Source: Kitasatospora setae KM-6054
GTDB lineage: Bacteria; Actinomycetota; Actinomycetes; Streptomycetales; Streptomycetaceae
Length of the DNA stretch: 64,000 nt
Direction: 5' to 3'
Assembly: GCF_000269985.1 (NCBI RefSeq)
Contig: NC_016109.1
Location: 2,480,001-2,544,000 of the forward strand
Part shown: positions 50,417-58,917 of the stretch, in pieces
How positions within the stretch are numbered: position 1 is the stretch's first letter
Layout: the number at the start of each line of letters is the position of its first letter
Notes under the pieces: model-generated
Seen by the model: only the letters and a program-made list of their open reading frames with translations
Told to the model about the DNA's origin: nothing
Databases searched by the model: none
Translations under genes and position numbers: made by a program

Positions 50417-52672
50417 GTGCCGACGACCGACGGACCAGCCCAGGGGGCACCCACCGTGATCCGCGCACTGACCGCAGCAGCCACCAGACACGCCTGGAAG
50501 GTGATCGCCGTGTGGGCGGTGCTGGGCGTGGCGCTGACCGGGCTGAGCCCGCTGCTGTTCGCCAAGGCCACCCAGGCCGGGACGGCGGACTTCCTGCCGC
50601 GCGGCTACGACTCGGCCGCCGCGCTGCGGACCGCCGAGGACCACTTCGGGCTCCGGCCCGACGCCACCACCGTCACGGTGCTGGTCGCCCGGGCCGACGG
50701 CGCGCCGCTCACCGCCGAGGACGAGCGGCGGATCGGCGCCGAGGCGGCGGCGCTCGGCGGGCGGCGGGTCGAGATGCCGCGGGCGAAGGACGAGCCGTCC
50801 TTCCTGCTGCCCGACCGCTCGCAGACCCCGAAGGTCGCGCCGGTGACCACCGCGCCCGACCGGAGCTTCGAACTGCTCGGCGTCGAGCTGACCGGCGGCG
50901 TCGGCGACCCGGGCGTGCAGGACGTCTACCGGGCCTTCCGCGACTCGGCCCGCGAGCGGTTCGCCGAGGCCGGGCTGCGCACCGGGTTCACCGGCTCGCT
51001 GGCCGAGGCCGTCGACACCACGGACGACACCAAGACCATGGCGGTCGTCGGCAACGCCCTGGTGATGGGGCTGATCGTGCTGGTCAACGTGCTGGTGTTC
51101 CGCAGTGTGGCGGCGGCCCTGCTGCCGCTGCTGGCGGTCGCCCTGATCGGCGGGGTGGCCGGCGGCGCGGTCGGCGGGACGGCCGCGCTGACCGGGCTGC
51201 GGCTGGACGCCAACACGCCCGGCCTGATCTCGGTCGTGCTGCTCGGCATCGGCGTCGACTACCTGCTGTTCCTGCTGTTCCGGTTCCGCGAGCACCTGCG
51301 GGCCAACCCCGGCCAGCCCGCCCGGCGGGCCGCCGCCGAGGTGTCGGCCCGGGTCGGGACGGCGATCACCTCGGCCGCGCTGACCATCGTCGCGGCGTTC
51401 GCCAGCCTGGGCGTGGCGACCTTCGGCCAGTTCCGCTCGCTCGGCCCGGCGATCGCCGTCGCGGTGCTGGTGATGCTGCTGGGCAGCCTGACCCTGATGC
51501 CGGCGCTGCTCGCGGTCTGCGGACGCGGCATGTTCTGGCCCTCGCGCGCGCTGCGCCGGCAGCCCCCGGCCGGGGCGGCGGCCCGCTGGGGCGCGCTGGT
51601 GGCGCGGCGGCCGGGCGCGGTGCTGGCGGTGTCCGCGGCGCTGCTCGGCGTGCTGGCCGCGGGCATCGCGGGCATCCGGATGGACTACGGGATGGGCGGC
51701 GCGAGCACCACGCCGGCCGCCGCGACCGCCGCGGAGATCTCCCGGGCGCTGCCCGCGGGCGTGTCCGACCCGACCACGGTGTACGTCACGGCGCGCGACG
51801 GCGGGACGGTCGACGCCGGGCGGGTGGACGGGCTGGCGAAGGCGCTGGGCCAGGTCCCGGGCGTCGGCCAGGTCGCCCCGGCGGTGGCGAGCGGGGACGG
51901 CCGGGCCGTCCGGATCGACCTGTACCCGACCGCCGACCCGCAGAGCCGGCAGGCCCGCGACCTGGTCTCCGGCCCGCTGCGCGCCGCCGCCGCGGCGCAC
52001 GCCCCGGCCGGCACCGAGGCGCACGTCGGCGGGACGGCGGCCGTCTTCGCGGACGTCTCCGCCGCCGTCGACCACGACCTGAAGGTGGTGTTCCCGGTCG
52101 CGGCCGCGCTGATCGCGCTGATCCTGGTGCTGCTGCTGCGCAGCCTGCTCGCCCCGGCGGTGCTGCTGCTCGCCGTCGGCGCCGGCTTCGCCGCCACCCT
52201 CGGTGCGGCCACCCTGGTCTTCCAGCACCTGCTGGACGAGCCCGGCATCAACTTCGCGCTGCCGCTGGTGCTGTTCCTGTTCGTGGTGGCGCTCGGCACC
52301 GACTACAACATCCTGATCACCGACCGGATCCGCGAGGAGATGCGCCGCCCCGGCCCGGCCCGCGCCGCCGTGGCCCGCGCCGTCCGGCACACCGCCCCCG
52401 CCGTCGCCACCGCCGGCGTGGTGCTGGCCGCCTCCTTCGCCTCGCTGGCGACCGTCCCCGGCAACCAGCAGAACGCGTTCGCCCTGACCCTGGGCATCCT
52501 GCTCTCCGCCGTCGTCCTCTCGCTGGCCGTCGTCCCCGCGCTGGCCGCCCTGCTCGGCCGCGCCCTGTGGTGGCCGCTCCGCCGGGAGCCGGAGCCGGAC
52601 CCGGAGCCGGTGCCCGCGGCGGCGGCGGCCGCACCGGCACCGGAGGCGCTGCCCTGGCAGCAGGTCAGGTAG
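50417..52672 (+). CDS. MMPL/RND-superfamily transporter
   Basis: 751 aa from GTG 50417. Twelve helices in the 1+5+1+5 RND plan; two large extracytoplasmic loops (about 40-170 and 395-520). The conserved stretches LISVVLLGIGVDYLLFLLFRFREHLR and LFLFVVALGTDYNILITDRIREEMRR carry the proton-relay Asp-Tyr pairs of MMPL proteins. The paired half-transporters are intact. It probably exports lipids or hydrophobic compounds and is likely controlled by the divergent two-component system. Confidence 0.92.
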   Translation: MPTTDGPAQGAPTVIRALTAAATRHAWKVIAVWAVLGVALTGLSPLLFAKATQAGTADFLPRGYDSAAALRTAEDHFGLRPDATTVTVLVARADGAPLTAEDERRIGAEAAALGGRRVEMPRAKDEPSFLLPDRSQTPKVAPVTTAPDRSFELLGVELTGGVGDPGVQDVYRAFRDSARERFAEAGLRTGFTGSLAEAVDTTDDTKTMAVVGNALVMGLIVLVNVLVFRSVAAALLPLLAVALIGGVAGGAVGGTAALTGLRLDANTPGLISVVLLGIGVDYLLFLLFRFREHLRANPGQPARRAAAEVSARVGTAITSAALTIVAAFASLGVATFGQFRSLGPAIAVAVLVMLLGSLTLMPALLAVCGRGMFWPSRALRRQPPAGAAARWGALVARRPGAVLAVSAALLGVLAAGIAGIRMDYGMGGASTTPAAATAAEISRALPAGVSDPTTVYVTARDGGTVDAGRVDGLAKALGQVPGVGQVAPAVASGDGRAVRIDLYPTADPQSRQARDLVSGPLRAAAAAHAPAGTEAHVGGTAAVFADVSAAVDHDLKVVFPVAAALIALILVLLLRSLLAPAVLLLAVGAGFAATLGAATLVFQHLLDEPGINFALPLVLFLFVVALGTDYNILITDRIREEMRRPGPARAAVARAVRHTAPAVATAGVVLAASFASLATVPGNQQNAFALTLGILLSAVVLSLAVVPALAALLGRALWWPLRREPEPDPEPVPAAAAAAPAPEALPWQQVR

Positions 52673-52677
52673 CCGCG

Positions 52678-52718
52678 CCGAAGGCCCGGTCCGCGCGTGG
52701 CGCGGGCCGGGCCTTCGG
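52678..52718. terminator. Bidirectional terminator
   Basis: CCGAAGGCCCGG-T-CCGCGC (52678-52696) pairs with GCGCGG-G-CCGGGCCTTCGG (52700-52718) with one mismatch and a 3-nt loop, between two convergent stops (52672 and 52730). Confidence 0.85.
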
Positions 52719-52729
52719 GGTGTGCGGGG

Positions 52730-54931
52730 TCAGTCGTGGAGGGCGGCGAGGAGCGGTTCGGCTTCGGTGGTGAGGTCGGGGTCGTCGGCGAGGGCGAGCA
52801 GGAGGTCGGCTTCGGCGGCGGCGGGGCGGTCGAGGTGGAGCAGGGAGCGGGCGCGCTGGAGGCGGGCGGCGGGGTCCTCGGTCTCGGTGATGACGGCGTC
52901 GAGGAGGGCGACGGCGTCGGGGTGGCGGTCGCCGTCGTGGTAGGCGACGGCGAGGTTGAAGCGCATGCCGGGGTCGTCGTCGAGGGCGACGGCGTGTTCC
53001 AGGTCGGCGGTGGCGGCGGCCAGGTCGCCCGCGCCGTAGGCGAGTTCGCCGCGCAGGGCCCAGGCGGGGGCGCAGCCGGGGTCGGCGGTGAGGGCGGCGG
53101 TGCAGGCGGCGGCGGCCTGGTCGGTGTCGCCTTCGGCGGCGAGCAACTGGGCTTTGAGGGTGAGGAGTTGCGGGTGGGTGGGGTCGGTGGCGAGGCCGGC
53201 TTCGACTTCGGCGCGGGCGGCGTCGGGGTCGTCGAGTTCGGCGAGCAGGCTGGCCCGGTTGAGGCGGGCGTCGACGAAGTCGGGGTCGAGGGTGAGGACG
53301 TAGCCGAAGTCGTCGGCGGCGCCCTTGGTGTCGCCGAGTTCGGCGCGGACGTCGGCCCGGTTGTAGTACGCCTCGGGGAACGGCGGGGAGAGCCGGACGG
53401 CGGCCTCGAAGTCGGCGAGCGCCTCCTGGAGGCGGCCGGTGCGGCGCAGCACGATGCCCCGGTCGAAGTGGTACTCGGCGTAGTTGGGGTCGACGGCGAT
53501 GACGGCGGTGTAGTCGGCGACGGCGTCCTCGTGGCGGCCGAGGCCGGCGTGCACCTGGGCCCGGTTGTAGACCAGGACGGAGCGGTGCAGGGCGTGGTCG
53601 CCGGGTTCGAGGACCTCGTCGAGGGCGGCGATGCAGGTGTCGAGGAGGGCGAGGGCGGCTTCCGGGCGGCCTTCGCGGACCTCGATCAGGGCGAGGCCGT
53701 TGCGGTTGAACGCGGTGCGGAAGGCCCGTTCCTTCGGTTCGGGGTGCTGGCCGGCGAGGGCGATCGCGGTGTTGATCCAGCCGCGGGCGAGCTGGTAGTC
53801 GCGCTGTTCGCCGGCCAGGAAGCGGGTGTAGAGCATCGCGGTGCCGTACGCGCACTGCAGGTGGATGTCGGGGTCGGCGCTGAGGGCGCGGGCCCGCTCG
53901 TAGTACGGCAGGATCTCGTCGCTGTGTTCCAGGGCGGCCAGCGCGGTGGTGGGTTTGGCGATGAAGGTCCACCAGTGCCCGGGGTGGGTGGCGTGGTCGA
54001 CCAGGGCGGCGCCGCGCCGCCCGTAGTCCAGGACGGCGTGGTAGAAGCCGAGGTCGCAGCAGTGGTTGGCGGCCTCGCGGAGCAGGTCGGCGCCGGCGCC
54101 GGACGGGTCGCTGCCCTGTTCGGCGTGCCAGAGCTGGGCGCCGAGGCGGAGCGAGGGCTCGGCGAGGGCTTCGAGTTCGGCGCGGCGGGCGTCGTGCAGG
54201 GCGCGGCGTTCGGCGTCCGGGAGCCCGGCGTGCGCGCGGGCGGCGCGCGGGTCGTCGGTGGTGCCGTCCTCGCGGACGTAGCGGGCGGCGAGTTCGGCGT
54301 CGGTCTCGGCGTGGGTCTCGGTGGCCGGTTCGGGGGCGGTTCCGGCGGCGTCGGTGCGGGCGCAGTGCGCGGCGAGGGCGCGAGCGAGCGGGGCGGCGGG
54401 GCTGCTCGCGGTGTCGAGCGGGCCGTCGTCGGCGCCGACGACGACGGTGAGCAGGGCCGGGTCCATCCGGCGGAGCAGGACGGCGAGGAACTCGCCGTCG
54501 GTCGGGTCGGCGCGGTGGGCGTCCTCGACGACCAGGGTGCGCGGGCCGTCGCCGAGGGCGCGGAGGTACTCGGTGAGGAATTCGGCGAGGCCGTGGGCGA
54601 TCCGCAGGGTGCGCAGCCGGGAGTAGTAGCGGGTGCGTTCCTTGGGGACGGCGAGCGAGGTCAGGGTCTCCCGGGTGGCGGGCACCACGCCGTGCAACTC
54701 GGGTGTGGTGGTGAGGAGTTCGACGTCGTGCCGGCGGACGGCGTCGGGGCAGCGCTCCAGCGCGTCCGGCACCAGGGCGCGCAGCAGGGTGCCGACCGCG
54801 GTGTACGGGCCGCGCAGGCGCCGGTCCGCGCTGACGGTGGCCAGGCCGGGGGGCAGCGTCAGCCCGGCGCGGGCCTCGGCGCGGGCGGCGCGGTGCGGTG
54901 CCCGCACCCAGTGGTGGCGGTGGTCGGCCAT
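52730..54931 (-). CDS. TPR-repeat protein with degenerate STAND-like N-terminus
   Basis: 733 aa from ATG 54931. Residues about 130-170 read GDGPRTLVVEDAHRADPTDGEFLAVLL, the Walker B/hhEDxHxAD element of LuxR-type STAND ATPases, but no Walker A loop precedes it. From about residue 290 onward there are many TPR units (for example VLVYNRAQVHAGLGRHEDAVADYTAVIAVDP; FDRGIVLRRTGRLQEALADF). No C-terminal HTH. Likely a scaffold or regulator. It is co-oriented with the protease and precursor genes and may belong to the same RiPP-like unit. Confidence 0.75.
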   Translation of the reverse strand: MADHRHHWVRAPHRAARAEARAGLTLPPGLATVSADRRLRGPYTAVGTLLRALVPDALERCPDAVRRHDVELLTTTPELHGVVPATRETLTSLAVPKERTRYYSRLRTLRIAHGLAEFLTEYLRALGDGPRTLVVEDAHRADPTDGEFLAVLLRRMDPALLTVVVGADDGPLDTASSPAAPLARALAAHCARTDAAGTAPEPATETHAETDAELAARYVREDGTTDDPRAARAHAGLPDAERRALHDARRAELEALAEPSLRLGAQLWHAEQGSDPSGAGADLLREAANHCCDLGFYHAVLDYGRRGAALVDHATHPGHWWTFIAKPTTALAALEHSDEILPYYERARALSADPDIHLQCAYGTAMLYTRFLAGEQRDYQLARGWINTAIALAGQHPEPKERAFRTAFNRNGLALIEVREGRPEAALALLDTCIAALDEVLEPGDHALHRSVLVYNRAQVHAGLGRHEDAVADYTAVIAVDPNYAEYHFDRGIVLRRTGRLQEALADFEAAVRLSPPFPEAYYNRADVRAELGDTKGAADDFGYVLTLDPDFVDARLNRASLLAELDDPDAARAEVEAGLATDPTHPQLLTLKAQLLAAEGDTDQAAAACTAALTADPGCAPAWALRGELAYGAGDLAAATADLEHAVALDDDPGMRFNLAVAYHDGDRHPDAVALLDAVITETEDPAARLQRARSLLHLDRPAAAEADLLLALADDPDLTTEAEPLLAALHD

Positions 54932-55012
54932 GGCGGTGGTGCCTTTCGTCCGGAACTGGCTGGTGGAATAACGGAGTTGGGCGCGCGCGGGCAGGGCGAA
55001 CGGCGGCCCGGC

Positions 55013-55054
55013 GGGCGTGCGGGAGCGGGCGTGCGGGAGCGGGCGTACGGGAGC
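55013..55054. repeat. Three 14-bp tandem repeats
   Basis: The unit gggcgtgcgggagc occurs three times (the third with one change, gggcgtacgggagc) between the protease stop and the TPR-protein start. Confidence 0.8.
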
Positions 55055-55060
55055 GGCGCG

Positions 55061-56383
55061 TCAGGCGGGGACGGCGGCGGTGGCGGGGGTGGCCGCGCGG
55101 CGGCGGTGCCGGTCGCGCAGCGAGAGGTAGGCGACGGTGCCGAGTTGCAGGAGGGTCAGCCCGAGGAAGACCGCGGAGTCGAGGAACTCGCCGCCCGCGC
55201 CCCGGCCGCCGAGGCGGGCCACGGTGTCGGTGACGATGCGGGACATGGCCGGGAGGACGCCGGCCGCGAAGACGGCGAGCGAGAACGCGTAGCCGCCGAC
55301 GATCAGCCAGGCGTACCAGCGGGCGGCCCGGCGGTCGGCCGGGTACCAGGCGGACTCGTCCAGCAGCGGGCGGCCGAGCCGGCGGCGGACCGTGTTGCGC
55401 AGCACGCCCTGGGCGGTGGCGTGCAGGTCGTGGCAGCCGAGGACGGTGCCGAGCAGCACGTACAGGTCGGTGCGCAGGTGCAGGAACGCCTGCCAGGCCA
55501 GCCGGAGCAGGGTGGCGTAGCCGAGGGCGAGGCAGAGCCGGCCCGGTCCGCTGAGGGTGCCGTCGGCGTGGCGGGTGACGGCGGCGGCCAGGGTGAGGGC
55601 GGCGGTCAGCACGGTGTCGGCGAGCATCCCGGCCAGGATCGGCAGGTAGCGGCGGCGGCGCGGGACGGCGACCAGGCCGTCCAGCGAGGTCTCCAGCACG
55701 ATGAAGATCAGGCGGTGGCTGATCCGCAGCCGGGTCGGCAGGCCGAGCCGGCGCCCGGCGAGGGCGTGGAAGCCCTCGTGCACCAGGATCAGCGGGAACT
55801 GGCCGACGAACAGCACCAGGGAGACCACGGTGAAGTACGGGGTGAAGAAGATGTTGGTGGGGCGCGGCGCGAGGTCCGGGGTGCGGACGGTCGCGACCAC
55901 CGCGAGCGCGATCACCAGCAGGTAGCCGGCCCAGGCGAGCGGGGCGAAGGCGGCCCGGCCGAGCCGCTGCCAGCGCACCGGCGGCGCGGCCGGCTCCGGC
56001 GCGGCGGCGGCCTCGTCCGCCCGGACGGCGCGGACGAAGCCGAGCTCGTCCAGCCCCGCGACCAGGTCCGCGACGTCGACGCCCTCGCCGTGCTCGCGCT
56101 CGTACGCCTCGGCGGCCTGGCGCGGGGTCAGCCCGTCGGCCAGCCAGCGGACCAACTGGGCGCCGTCGGGCGGGAACACCGCGTACGAGTCGGTCTCGAC
56201 CCGGCCGACGGTGACCTCGTCCCCCTCCTCCAGGTAGACCAGGGGGTGGAGCGCGACGGGGCGGTCCGGGTCGACGCCGGGGGTGGCGGTGTCCACGGCG
56301 CCGGCGGCGTCGCCCGTGGTGTCGGCGGCCGGGTCGGCGTCGGCGGTGCTGGTGGCCGGACCGGCGGCGGACGAGGGGTGCAT
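55061..56383 (-). CDS. PqqD-like domain fused to an M50-type membrane metalloprotease
   Basis: 440 aa from ATG 56383. A disordered acidic N-terminus precedes a PqqD/RRE-like domain at about 50-120 (VGRVETDSYAVFPPDGAQLV, GLTPRQAAEAYEREHG, LVAGLDELGFVRA). Multiple membrane helices follow, with the zinc motif HEGFH at 202-206 (ILVHEGFHALAGRRLGL). GMLADTVLTAALTL and ALGYATLLRLAWQAFLHLRTDLY follow the YydH-like 'putative peptide zinc metalloprotease' family. The PqqD part would bind the leader of the small peptide encoded 83 bp upstream, and the protease would cut it in the membrane. Confidence 0.8.
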   Translation of the reverse strand: MHPSSAAGPATSTADADPAADTTGDAAGAVDTATPGVDPDRPVALHPLVYLEEGDEVTVGRVETDSYAVFPPDGAQLVRWLADGLTPRQAAEAYEREHGEGVDVADLVAGLDELGFVRAVRADEAAAAPEPAAPPVRWQRLGRAAFAPLAWAGYLLVIALAVVATVRTPDLAPRPTNIFFTPYFTVVSLVLFVGQFPLILVHEGFHALAGRRLGLPTRLRISHRLIFIVLETSLDGLVAVPRRRRYLPILAGMLADTVLTAALTLAAAVTRHADGTLSGPGRLCLALGYATLLRLAWQAFLHLRTDLYVLLGTVLGCHDLHATAQGVLRNTVRRRLGRPLLDESAWYPADRRAARWYAWLIVGGYAFSLAVFAAGVLPAMSRIVTDTVARLGGRGAGGEFLDSAVFLGLTLLQLGTVAYLSLRDRHRRRAATPATAAVPA

Positions 56384-56410
56384 CTGTCATCCTCCCAGGT
56401 GGAAGCGGGG

Positions 56411-56445
56411 ACGGGGCCGGCCGCTGTTCGCGCGGCCGGCCCCGT
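56411..56445 (-). terminator. Attenuator hairpin between precursor and protease genes
   Basis: ACGGGGCCGGCCGC (56411-56424) pairs perfectly over 14 bp with GCGGCCGGCCCCGT (56432-56445), loop 7. It stands between the stop of the peptide gene (56466) and the protease start (56383). This is the usual place for a hairpin that lets precursor mRNA exceed that of the enzymes. Confidence 0.75.
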
Positions 56446-56465
56446 GACTACCAGGCGGTCAGACC

Positions 56466-56555
56466 TCAGGCAGCGGAACAGTTGCAGTTGTACATGGTCT
56501 GGGCCGAGCTGGTGAGACGGACGGAACCGGCCTTGCGGATAACGATCTTCTTCAT
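56466..56555 (-). CDS. RiPP precursor-like peptide
   Basis: 29 aa from ATG 56555, with GGAGGGAGAG just upstream, which is why the in-frame upstream ATG at 56648 was not chosen. The basic leader MKKIVIRKAGSVRLTSSAQ is followed by a C-terminal TMYNCNCSAA with two Cys separated by Asn. Small size, the strong ribosome-binding site, its own promoter, a downstream hairpin and an adjacent PqqD-like/M50 protease all fit a ribosomally made, modified peptide. No modifying enzyme other than the protease and TPR protein is encoded next to it. Class not recognised. Confidence 0.7.
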   Translation of the reverse strand: MKKIVIRKAGSVRLTSSAQTMYNCNCSAA

Positions 56556-56646
56556 GATCTCTCCCTCCATGGACACTGACGGGAAATCCGGCGGATTCCC
56601 CCACCGGGGGCCGGAGAATTTTCTCCGGGGCCCTTGCGGCGGTCCC

Positions 56647-56676
56647 ATCATGAATTGCGTGTTACAGCCGTGTCAA
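56647..56676 (-). promoter_or_regulatory. Promoter of the precursor peptide gene
   Basis: On the minus strand TTGACA (56676-56671) and CATGAT (56652-56647) are 18 bp apart, a near-consensus housekeeping promoter rare in this GC-rich window. Transcription would start about 85 bp before the peptide ATG. The remainder of 56556-57234 (about 680 bp) is AT-richer than its surroundings and holds no convincing gene. Confidence 0.6.
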
Positions 56677-57234
56677 CAGGGTGCAATTGCGCATTCCGCT
56701 TTGTCACAAACGGCCCGGATGAGCTGCCGACATGCCTCTGACCTGGGGAAATGTCGAGTCTTCCGAAAAATGGCAGCACAAATCGCCCTCGCGGCGACCA
56801 GCGGTGTGTGGGGCGGTCGAATGCACGCCATAACATCACCGTAAAGAGGTCCCGGCATCGCCGGAAGCCTGTCGCGCGGCCGGGTGTCAAACATTCACCG
56901 GGGGCGCGGACCATCGAAGATTCCCACCTTGTCGAAGTGGCGTCAATACGCATTCCTGGGGATGCGCCGGGGCTTTCCGTAAGCAGAGTGGCGGAAACGG
57001 ATCCGATGGATTCACGGGAATGACGGGCCGGATGTGACCGGAGTGGCCGGCGGGGCGGCCTGGTCGACCGCCGGTCCGGGGTGCGACGTTTCGCGGCGCC
57101 GGCGCGTCTATAGGGAGGGCCCGGGCAAGATCAACTGATTCGCCATCAAATGGTAATGTTCATGGCAAATCGGGGGCGTGGGGGGCTCGCGTGCCCGACC
57201 GTTCCCGCACGCACGCACGCACCCTGGAGTCGTT

Positions 57235-58824
57235 TTGCCCGGACACCCGCTCCGCCACCGCCTCTACCGCCGCAGCCTGCCGCTGGCCGCCGCGGTGCTG
57301 GCCGCCTCGCTGCTCGCCGGCTCCGCGCAGGCCGACGACCCGGCGCCGGTCGACGTCGCGCTGACCGCCGACCTGGACGCCCTGCTGGCCGACTCCCGGC
57401 TGGCCAACGCGCAGACCGGCGTCGAGGTGCTGGACGCCGCGACCGGGCAGGTGCTGTACGCCCGGCAGCCGCAGGCGCTGCTCACCCCGGCGTCCACCCT
57501 GAAGACGGTGACGACCGCGGCCGCGCTCGACCTGCTCGGCCCGGACCACCGCTTCACCACCGAGGTGCGCACCCTCGGCGACCGGGCCGGCAGCGCCCTG
57601 GTGGGCGACCTGGTGCTGCGCGGCGGCGGCGACCCGACCCTGCTGGCGGCCGACCTGGACGACCTGGCCGGGCAGGTCGCCGCAGCCGGGATCAGCACCG
57701 TCACCGGACGGGTGCTGGCCGACGGCAGCCGCTACGAGACGACGCCGCTCGGGCCTGGCTGGGCCTGGGACGACGAGCCGTACTCGTACAGCCCGCAGAT
57801 AGCCGGCCTGACCGTCGCCAACGACCCCGAGTACCTGATGGACACCGTGCGGGTCACGGTCACCCCGGGGGCGGCCGGCGAGGAGGCCGCGGTCACCCTG
57901 GACCCGGCGCAGGCCCCGATGTCGTTCACCGGGCGGATCACCACCGGCGCGGCCGGCAGCGGCTCGTCCGTCGGGGTGGACCGGCGGCGCGGCGCCAACG
58001 AGCTGGCGCTGTCGGGGAGCATCGCGACCGGTTCCGCGCCGGTCACCTCGTGGGTGACGGTGGAGAACCCGTCGACGTACGCGGGCCGGGTGTTCGAGGG
58101 CGCGCTGGCCCGGCACGGCGTGCGGGTGGTCCGCGGGGTGGACGCGGCGACCGGCGCGGAAGCCTCGCAGCCGCTGGTCGCGCACCAGTCGCAGCCCCTG
58201 GCCCAGCTGATCGTCCCGATGCTGAAGCTCAGCAACAACGGCATCGCCGAGCACCTGCTGAAGGAGATCGGCAAGGTCAAGGGCGGACGCGGCGACTGGG
58301 CGACCGGCGTCGCGCAGGTCCGCGGCTTCCTGAACGCGAACGGCCTGGGCACCCCGGCCGGGCGGCAGGTCGACGGCTCCGGCCTGTCCCGCTACGACCT
58401 GGTGACGCCCGCCAGGATGGCCGCGCTGCTGAAGCTCGCCCAGGACCGGCCGTGGTTCGGCGCCTGGTACGACGCGCTGCCGGTGGCGGGCAACCCGCAG
58501 CGGATGGTCGGCGGCACGCTGGCCGCCCGGATGCGCGGCACCAAGGCCGAGAACAACGTGCACGCCAAGAGCGGCTCGATGGGCGGCGTGGACAACCTGG
58601 TCGGCTACGCCACCGCCCCCGACGGCCGCCGGCTGGTCTTCGCCGTGATGGTCAACGACTTCGCGGGCACCAGCCCCCGCCCGGTCCTGGACGCGATCGC
58701 CGTCCGCCTCGCCGCCGGCCCGGCCCCGGCCCAGGCGAAGGCCCGCACCTTCGGCGCCCCGGCCGCGGACGACGGCTACCAGGGCACCCGCTGGGAGGAC
58801 TGCGAGGCGGTCGCGCACTGCTGA
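57235..58824 (+). CDS. dacB: D-alanyl-D-alanine carboxypeptidase/endopeptidase (S13, PBP4-type)
   Basis: 529 aa. TTG 57235 was chosen because GGAG lies 7 bp upstream and a signal peptide starts immediately (RRSLPLAAAVLAASLLAGSAQA); an upstream GTG at 57178 lacks a ribosome-binding site. The penicillin-binding triad is present: STLK (Ser87, Lys90), SNN (333-335) and KSG (445-447) in HAKSGSMGG. Secreted, trims peptidoglycan cross-links. Length and the inserted domain between STLK and SNN match class C PBPs. A 20-bp hairpin ends the unit. Confidence 0.92.
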   Translation: MPGHPLRHRLYRRSLPLAAAVLAASLLAGSAQADDPAPVDVALTADLDALLADSRLANAQTGVEVLDAATGQVLYARQPQALLTPASTLKTVTTAAALDLLGPDHRFTTEVRTLGDRAGSALVGDLVLRGGGDPTLLAADLDDLAGQVAAAGISTVTGRVLADGSRYETTPLGPGWAWDDEPYSYSPQIAGLTVANDPEYLMDTVRVTVTPGAAGEEAAVTLDPAQAPMSFTGRITTGAAGSGSSVGVDRRRGANELALSGSIATGSAPVTSWVTVENPSTYAGRVFEGALARHGVRVVRGVDAATGAEASQPLVAHQSQPLAQLIVPMLKLSNNGIAEHLLKEIGKVKGGRGDWATGVAQVRGFLNANGLGTPAGRQVDGSGLSRYDLVTPARMAALLKLAQDRPWFGAWYDALPVAGNPQRMVGGTLAARMRGTKAENNVHAKSGSMGGVDNLVGYATAPDGRRLVFAVMVNDFAGTSPRPVLDAIAVRLAAGPAPAQAKARTFGAPAADDGYQGTRWEDCEAVAHC

Positions 58825-58836
58825 GTGCCGTGCCCC

Positions 58837-58883
58837 CGCCGGACGGGCCCGGTGCGCCACCCGCGCACCGGGCCCGTCCGGCG
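58837..58883. terminator. 20-bp perfect hairpin terminator
   Basis: CGCCGGACGGGCCCGGTGCG (58837-58856) and its exact complement (58864-58883) enclose a 7-base loop between two convergent genes (stops at 58824 and 58918). Confidence 0.9.
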
Positions 58884-58917
58884 TTCCCGACCGCGGCACA
58901 GCGGCTCGGCGGCCCGC

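Noticed and set aside
52697..56515. Very long plus-strand ORF over the TPR/protease genes
   Set aside because: It is the antisense frame of high-GC genes: Gly/Val-rich, no domain, no ribosome-binding site.
56466..56651. Longer 61-aa reading of the precursor peptide from the upstream ATG
   Set aside because: The added segment is Pro/Gly-rich with no ribosome-binding site, while the MKK start has GGAGGGAGAG at the right distance.
57178..57234. N-terminal extension of the DD-carboxypeptidase from GTG 57178
   Set aside because: It would place 19 non-signal residues before a clear signal peptide; GGAG precedes TTG 57235.
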